From the NCBI GenBank assembly GCA_021778785.1, contig JAJYBX010000170.1, positions 1 to 5,327 of the forward strand: a DNA stretch of 5,327 bases, in the 5' to 3' direction. Both the position numbers and the translations under genes were made by a program. Origin of the DNA: Acidobacteriota bacterium. Lineage in GTDB: Bacteria; Acidobacteriota; Holophagae; Holophagales; Holophagaceae. The notes beneath the pieces were generated by a model that worked only from the letters and a program-made list of their open reading frames with translations, was not told where the DNA came from and made no database searches. This document shows positions 4,585-5,327 of this stretch, piece after piece. Position 1 is the first letter of the stretch; each line of letters starts with the position of its first letter.

Positions 4585-5327
4585 GGCAGGGCGGGGACGG
4601 GGGCGTAGACCGTGGCGGCCGGATCGTACATGTAGAGGTTGGCCACGCGCCCCGTGTAGGCGCAGGCGTACTGCTGGATCTGGTCGGCGAAGCGGGTCTG
4701 CTCGTCCCGGTCCCGGAAGATGGGCCCCCACATGGGGTTGAAGGTCGCCTCGATCTCCCGGGTGAGCCGGTCCAGCTCCATGAGCTGCAGCTCCGCCCGG
4801 CGCTGGAGGGCCTCGGCGCTGGCGGCCAGGTGGGCGGCCTCATGATCCAGGGCCGTGGTGGCCTCGGGGCTGAGGCGGGGGCCCAGCACATGCCGCCGGA
4901 CCCGGTTCCGCTTCCACTGGTCGAAGAGTACGGAGGCCCGGCGCAACGTGCGCCGCCGCAGGGTCTCCAGCCGCAGCGATTCCCGCAGGTCGCCGGCCTT
5001 GGCTTCCAGCAGCTTCAGTTCCCGCTCCAGTTCCGGGACCAGCAGCAGGGTGCGCCAGGAGGCGTTCTTCTTGGAGCGCAGCACGTCGCCGTAGATGTGG
5101 TCCCCCACATACAGCACCTGCTCGCCTTCCGCCTGGAGCTGGTTCTCCAGCCAGGCCGCATGGCCGCCTGAGAAGCAGCGGGGCCGGCCCTCCAGGGGCG
5201 CGGCCTCGGCGGTCTCGGTGAAGAAGCCGGGCTTGCGGCTGCTGACCACGATGAGATCGAAGTAGTCCGTCCAGCGGGGCCGGGCCTCGTCCTGGCCATC
5301 CAGGAGGTGCGAGAGCACGCCGTCGGT
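4560..5327 (-). CDS. cN-II-type HAD 5'-nucleotidase (IMP/GMP-type family), N-terminus off window
   Basis: The C-terminal 255 residues of a HAD-superfamily cytosolic 5'-nucleotidase (the purine nucleotidase family, PF05761) are visible; characterised members remove phosphate from IMP or GMP. The window opens at TDGVLSHLLDG, which in this family directly follows the motif II strand. The next part carries the motif III lysine (SSRKPGFF, visible Lys32), the motif IV acidic pair in VLYVGDHIYGDVLRSKK (visible Asp76 and Asp81), and the family-typical TLLLVPELEREL. A long helical, arginine-rich segment follows. The C-terminal signature runs FNPMWGPIFRDRDEQTRFAD, then YACAYTGRVANLYMYDP and a final LPHERVPLG. 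The nucleophile motif (DxDxT) must lie upstream of the window. The GTG at 5318 is internal: the frame stays open to the edge and the alignment continues. The stop (TGA, 4560-4562) lies inside the converging aminotransferase gene. Family assignment is strong; substrate preference is not shown. Confidence 0.9.
   Translation of the reverse strand, partial: TDGVLSHLLDGQDEARPRWTDYFDLIVVSSRKPGFFTETAEAAPLEGRPRCFSGGHAAWLENQLQAEGEQVLYVGDHIYGDVLRSKKNASWRTLLLVPELERELKLLEAKAGDLRESLRLETLRRRTLRRASVLFDQWKRNRVRRHVLGPRLSPEATTALDHEAAHLAASAEALQRRAELQLMELDRLTREIEATFNPMWGPIFRDRDEQTRFADQIQQYACAYTGRVANLYMYDPAATVYAPVPALPHERVPLG

Noticed and set aside
3256..4731. Long minus-strand open frame (491 codons) opposite the aminotransferase
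   Set aside because: The product shows no recognisable motif and is rich in arginine, histidine, valine and glycine; the opposite strand is clearly the coding one.
3306..5171. 621-codon plus-strand open frame across the aminotransferase and nucleotidase
   Set aside because: It is out of frame with the aminotransferase and antisense to the nucleotidase, with a proline/arginine/glycine-rich composition and no domain.
1..5327. CRISPR array, insertion sequence, tRNA/rRNA or phage-type module
   Set aside because: No spaced direct repeats, transposase motifs, tRNA cloverleaf or phage genes were found; coding is nearly continuous with uniform composition.

Overview
The window is a GC-rich, densely coding chromosomal stretch from a bacterium. 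It holds five protein genes, two of them cut by the window edges, and no RNA gene, mobile element or CRISPR array that I can see. The membrane sensor kinase, the ECF sigma factor and the ArnB-like sugar aminotransferase fit a Gram-negative-type, high-GC organism. Strong G/C preference at third codon positions, TTG start use and short intergenic gaps would suit Acidobacteriota (for example Holophagae) or Myxococcota/Deltaproteobacteria, but that placement is inference and not demonstrated.

Layout. On the minus strand at the left (1-1773) lies a two-gene, apparently co-transcribed unit: a membrane-bound sensor histidine kinase (541-1773), followed 27 nt later by an ECF-type sigma factor (1-513), whose C-terminal end is off the window. 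Divergently, on the plus strand, is a second, soluble GAF-type sensor histidine kinase (about 1839-3275). After a 55-nt gap, on the same strand, comes a PLP-dependent sugar aminotransferase of the DegT/DnrJ/EryC1/StrS family that most resembles ArnB (3331-4584). Converging on it, with a 25-bp overlap of the coding ends, is the C-terminal part of a HAD-superfamily, cN-II-type 5'-nucleotidase (4560-5327, minus strand, start off the window).

How the genes may work together. The left half is a signalling locus: two histidine kinases and one alternative sigma factor, with no response regulator in view. A kinase paired directly with an ECF sigma factor suggests that the membrane kinase helps control transcription through that factor, either by an unseen regulator or simply through co-expression. 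The right half is metabolic (nucleotide-sugar amination, purine nucleotide dephosphorylation) with no obvious link to the kinases.

The most interesting non-coding signal is at the gene starts. Three of the four visible starts have an inverted repeat that covers the ribosome binding site or start codon: 515-536 (sigma factor), 1831-1848 (GAF kinase, an 18-bp perfect palindrome) and 3308-3329 (aminotransferase). The divergent kinase pair is also flanked by a perfect 8-bp inverted repeat (1768-1775 / 1810-1817). These could be translational-control hairpins or operators, but they could also be by-products of high GC. All gaps between genes are under 70 nt, so there is no long non-coding stretch. 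The many long open frames opposite or overlapping these genes are high-GC shadows.
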